A stretch of DNA of 64,000 nt from Calditrichia bacterium (GTDB lineage Bacteria > Calditrichota > Calditrichia > RBG-13-44-9 > J075), in assembly GCA_028284905.1 (NCBI GenBank), contig JANQQU010000093.1, positions 186,001 through 250,000 on the forward strand, read 5' to 3'. The notes under the pieces were generated by a model. That model saw nothing but the letters and a program-made list of their open reading frames with translations, was not told where the DNA came from and searched no databases. Made by a program: the position numbers and the translations under genes. How positions within the stretch are numbered: the first letter of the stretch is position 1; every line of letters starts with the position of its first letter. Positions 61,238 through 64,000 of this stretch are shown here, in pieces.

Positions 61238-62308
61238 ATGAAAGGGATTTCAGTATATAGTTTAATTATACTGATGGGGATACTCAACTATCTAGTTGCA
61301 CAAAGCGGTACCGGTCGTGAATTGAGTTTGGATGGACAAACCGGTCATATGATGGTTCCGGATAATAACAGTCTGGATTTTGACAGCTCTTTTACGATTG
61401 AATTTTGGTTTCAGTCCCATAAGCTGAATCAATGGCAGCGATTGATCGGAAAGGGGAGTGTCCACGATACAACAGTTTCCAATTGGTCGATTACTTTGAT
61501 GGCTGATAATACGATTGACTTCTTTTGGGAAAGTACTGACGATACCGACCATTTTATTTCTTCATCGGATTCTATTACGGATCTGGATTTTCATCACGTT
61601 GCTGCTGTATTAGATGCAGACGCAAACCTATTCCACCTATATATCGATGGTTCTCTGAGTAAGAGTCGAAGCACAATGGGAGATCTTCCGGGGAGCAACG
61701 AACAACCCGTATTGATCGGTGCGCGGCAGTATCCATCCGGAATTAATAAGTATTTTGAGGGGGAAATAGATGAAATTCGCATCTGGAATGTTGCCCGCAC
61801 CGAGAGTCAAATTAACGAGCGGAGATTCGGTATATTACCGCCCAACTATTATCAAAGTGCTGATAGTGGACTGGTCGCATATTGGCGCTGTGATTCACTG
61901 GAAAGCTTTGGGGTAAATGGAACAGGACAAGATGATGTTCGCGATTACTCGATTTATGGCAATCACAGTGATCTCGAAGGAGATGCAACACTCGTAAGTA
62001 GCGGCTCTCCCGTAGCAATTGCGGATGATACCAGGCAATTGCCGGCCGCATTCAGGCTCGCACAAAATTATCCCAATCCATTTAACCCATCTACCACGAT
62101 CCGCTATCAACTGCCGAAGAATGTACATGTTAGTCTGAAAGTGTATGATATGCTTGGGCAGGAAGTTGAAATTCTCGTTAATCATTTCCAGCAAGCCGGC
62201 GCTTATGAGCAGACTTTTTACGCTGAAAATTTAAGCAGCGGTATTTATTTTTATAGCTTAACCGCCGGTAATTTTCAAAGTGTAAGAAAAATGATATTGA
62301 TTCGCTAA
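61238..62308 (+). CDS. Secreted LamG-domain protein with T9SS sorting domain
   Basis: A 356-residue exported protein. A signal peptide (ending YLVAQ) precedes a concanavalin A-like LamG_3 domain (about 25-235; LSLDGQTGHMMVPDNNSLDF, FTIEFWFQS, FEGEIDEIRIWNVARTESQI). The C-terminus is the T9SS sorting domain: RLAQNYPNPFNPSTTIRYQL, VYDMLGQEVEILV, SSGIYFYSL, VRKMILIR. AGGAGG directly before ATG 61238 fixes the start. LamG domains bind glycans or proteins at the cell surface. Confidence 0.9.
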   Translation: MKGISVYSLIILMGILNYLVAQSGTGRELSLDGQTGHMMVPDNNSLDFDSSFTIEFWFQSHKLNQWQRLIGKGSVHDTTVSNWSITLMADNTIDFFWESTDDTDHFISSSDSITDLDFHHVAAVLDADANLFHLYIDGSLSKSRSTMGDLPGSNEQPVLIGARQYPSGINKYFEGEIDEIRIWNVARTESQINERRFGILPPNYYQSADSGLVAYWRCDSLESFGVNGTGQDDVRDYSIYGNHSDLEGDATLVSSGSPVAIADDTRQLPAAFRLAQNYPNPFNPSTTIRYQLPKNVHVSLKVYDMLGQEVEILVNHFQQAGAYEQTFYAENLSSGIYFYSLTAGNFQSVRKMILIR

Positions 62309-62335
62309 AAATATATATGAAATAGAACTAAAGAA

Positions 62336-62366
62336 AAAAGCCGCAATGTATTATTGCGGCTTTTTC
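62336..62366. terminator. Bidirectional rho-independent terminator
   Basis: AAAAGCCGCAAT and ATTGCGGCTTTT are exact complements around a GTATT loop, with A- and T-runs on both sides. It lies between the converging LamG (plus) and SGNH (minus) genes and can serve both. Confidence 0.93.
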
Positions 62367-62399
62367 TTGGTATCAACCATATTAACTAATTTTGTATGA

Positions 62400-63434
62400 T
62401 TAACGAAGTGTTGGCACAGATGCGGGATCGTTAATGCTGCCGGAAGAGAGTAATGATTGAAAGGCCTCAGTAAGATCCGTTGCTATAATATCGTTTGCTT
62501 TCTCATTGGGATGTTGATCCACCGGCATAATCCACATTGAATTATCACTATATGATCTATAACCTTCAGTAAGATCAAATACCTCAATTCCCTTCGCTTG
62601 TAAATCTTGTTTAATGGTATTGTACACCGGTCGAAAAGTATCCTTTTTTAGATCGATGTAAATCGGCAAAAGCGCCACTCGAAAAATTTTTCCCTCGGAT
62701 TGAACCTGGTTCTTTAAATCGACGATCGCTGCCATATTTTTATGATAATACTTTGCCTGATAAATCTCCGGGCTGGTTAATTTTTTGATTTTAAATTGCC
62801 GGCCGACATAATTATTCAGGCGTTTTAAGATGAATTCGATAAATTTTGAATCTCTGGCTCCCGGCCAATCCAGGGCTTGATTACGGAGGATGTAGCTGGT
62901 ATCGAATACGATCAGATCATTCAAGTGCAATGCATATAATACGATTTCATGATCTGCCCGATCTTTGACCGTACGGTAGTTCTCCAGGCAGGTCCTGGCA
63001 TTTGCACCCGATTTTCCAAAGTTTAGTATAGTGACTGCTTGACCAGCAGCGCGCAATTTTTCCTGCAAGCGATAAGCATAAGTATCTTCGCAGCGAATGC
63101 CTGATCCATAAGTAAAAGAGTCGCCAAGTAACAAGACCCCGGTGCCTTCCAGTGGCTGTTCGCTGGCGGCTATCCAGCGAGATCCAAACTGATTATAATT
63201 AAACCAGATGGTGTAGTCATTTGCCTTGTAGTAGCCATGATGATCTATATCTTCCTCAAATTTGATCGCCACGGAATGATACGGCGTAAGGAATTTCCAT
63301 TCTCCCAACACCTCTCGATAGGCATATTCATTATTTGTCTGAACATCCTGTGAGGGATAAATACGGAAAAATATTTCACCAAGCAGAAAACTGAAACATA
63401 AAGCTGCCACGGACAATGCTAGATTTTTTAACAT
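62400..63434 (-). CDS. SGNH/GDSL hydrolase-like protein (AlgX/acyltransferase-like)
   Basis: A 344-residue protein with an N-terminal membrane anchor (about 5-25) and an SGNH core: block I GVLLLGDSFTYGSG (nucleophile Ser), block II-like NFGKSGANART, and block V DQHPNEKAND (catalytic Asp/His). Between them is YALHLNDLIVFDTSYIL. Such extracytoplasmic SGNH proteins are esterases or carbohydrate O-acetylation factors; AlgX/AlgJ is a relevant model. It is followed upstream by a parallel beta-helix gene, which fits polysaccharide modification. Confidence 0.8.
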   Translation of the reverse strand: MLKNLALSVAALCFSFLLGEIFFRIYPSQDVQTNNEYAYREVLGEWKFLTPYHSVAIKFEEDIDHHGYYKANDYTIWFNYNQFGSRWIAASEQPLEGTGVLLLGDSFTYGSGIRCEDTYAYRLQEKLRAAGQAVTILNFGKSGANARTCLENYRTVKDRADHEIVLYALHLNDLIVFDTSYILRNQALDWPGARDSKFIEFILKRLNNYVGRQFKIKKLTSPEIYQAKYYHKNMAAIVDLKNQVQSEGKIFRVALLPIYIDLKKDTFRPVYNTIKQDLQAKGIEVFDLTEGYRSYSDNSMWIMPVDQHPNEKANDIIATDLTEAFQSLLSSGSINDPASVPTLR

Positions 63435-63570
63435 TACACTATCATCTTTTAATTTAAACGGAATCGAATGCTTGAAATAGTATAATGGTTAATGATGTTG
63501 CGGCCGTGACAGATCGCCTAATATTTTCAGAAAACCTTGTAATCCAGCGCAGGGTGAATTGGCAAAGGTT

Positions 63571-64000
63571 TTAGAAGGAGATTGTTCTTTCGTTGATTGT
63601 CAACGAAATATTTTCAGACGCTGCCCCAATGTTAGTCGCAGGGGAAGAATTGCTTTCGACAATAATATTACCGCTTATATCGAAGAGGTTTCCTTCCGAA
63701 TAGAGCAGCGTTTTGTTTTTAGGATGCTTTACCCGAAGGTTGATGAACCGGACTCCGCCCGGTTTGCTGCTTCCGCCCGGATTAATTACTATCGGTGTTT
63801 TTCGTGAGCTAACAATTTGGCAATCCGTCAATTTTACTTCTGCAGATGTGCTGGATTTATTGGTGATTTCCAGAGCATTCCCGCTATTATTCTCGATCGT
63901 GCAATTGCTATATTCGATCAGACCTTTCGGGCTGTTATCCCCGATATTGCGAACTCTGATTCCGCCCCGCCCGTTACCAGTTACCCGGCAATTTTCAAAT
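63571..64000 (-). CDS. Right-handed parallel beta-helix protein, 5' end outside window
   Basis: The minus-strand frame is open from the right edge to the TAA at 63571-63573, giving at least 142 residues of C-terminal sequence. The part upstream of 63831 reads in the same frame without stops and contains the rungs FENCRVTGNGRGGIRVRN, GLIEYSNCTIENNSGNALEI and EVKLTDCQIVSSRKTPIVI, the regular spacing of NosD/pectate-lyase-like beta-helices. Function is not readable from this part. The gene ends 136 nt before the SGNH gene. Confidence 0.8.
   Translation of the reverse strand, partial: FENCRVTGNGRGGIRVRNIGDNSPKGLIEYSNCTIENNSGNALEITNKSSTSAEVKLTDCQIVSSRKTPIVINPGGSSKPGGVRFINLRVKHPKNKTLLYSEGNLFDISGNIIVESNSSPATNIGAASENISLTINERTISF

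Noticed and set aside
1..64000. tRNA, rRNA, riboswitch or integrated phage/IS transposase genes
   Set aside because: None could be recognised by eye; no transposase, integrase or cloverleaf-type sequence was found. A tRNAscan/Infernal run would be decisive.

Overview
The window (about 46-47% GC by eye, no rRNA or tRNA seen) looks like a chromosomal segment of an uncultivated FCB-superphylum bacterium, most likely Calditrichota/KSB1-like. The main evidence is three secreted proteins ending in the type IX secretion (T9SS)-type sorting domain built around NPFNP (16688-18049, 42565-45264, 61238-62308), together with frequent strong AGGAG ribosome binding sites, which are weak or absent in typical Bacteroidota. 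The phylum assignment is inference.

Layout. 1-5.8 kb: a DUF2177/DsrE-like pair, then an Lrp/AsnC regulator divergent from an aminotransferase - ureohydrolase - aldehyde dehydrogenase operon that fits agmatine to putrescine to GABA. 5.9-20.7 kb: mostly housekeeping genes (M2 peptidase, RluA-type pseudouridine synthase, RsmB, tandem Usp, citrate synthase, a coupled phospholipid synthase/phosphatase pair, an HELGH metallopeptidase, a T9SS cargo protein, a MacB/FtsX-type permease). 21.3-24.6 kb: a receptor that joins a periplasmic beta-propeller/Y_Y_Y sensor to a cytoplasmic Ser/Thr kinase. 24.7-41.8 kb: a long minus-strand exopolysaccharide and glycan locus (WecB-like epimerase, heparinase II/III, two GT4, a nucleotide-kinase-like P-loop protein, AlgD-like dehydrogenase, two GT2, AsnB amidotransferase, transglutaminase-like protein, GtrA, a GT39-like membrane transferase, an APH-like kinase). 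Divergent from it is a secreted G8/beta-helix protein resembling CEMIP/TMEM2-type proteins.

45.4-51 kb: a SCO protein, an MscS channel with an Asp/Ser/Ala-rich periplasmic leader, a 1034-residue AAA/STAND-like ATPase and a LapA-like protein. 51.2-55.6 kb: a four-gene minus-strand cluster (enolase-superfamily racemase, D-aminoacylase, GNAT acyltransferase, cysteine-dioxygenase-like cupin) that suggests N-acylated D/L-amino acid interconversion. 56-59.8 kb: a very large cytosolic GHKL-ATPase (histidine-kinase-like) protein with unrecognised N- and C-terminal regions plus a small membrane protein; this pair and the ATPase-MscS pair are the best candidates for undescribed systems. 60.2-64 kb: a metallophosphoesterase, a LamG T9SS cargo protein, an SGNH-hydrolase-like protein and the 3' end of a parallel beta-helix protein cut by the window edge.

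The intergenic spaces carry an unusual density of short repeat elements: 7-nt and 8-nt periodic arrays, two copies of a GTTCCCAT-type palindrome, a 91-bp nested inverted repeat, and a 160-bp tandem duplication that copied the 3' end of a glycosyltransferase gene.
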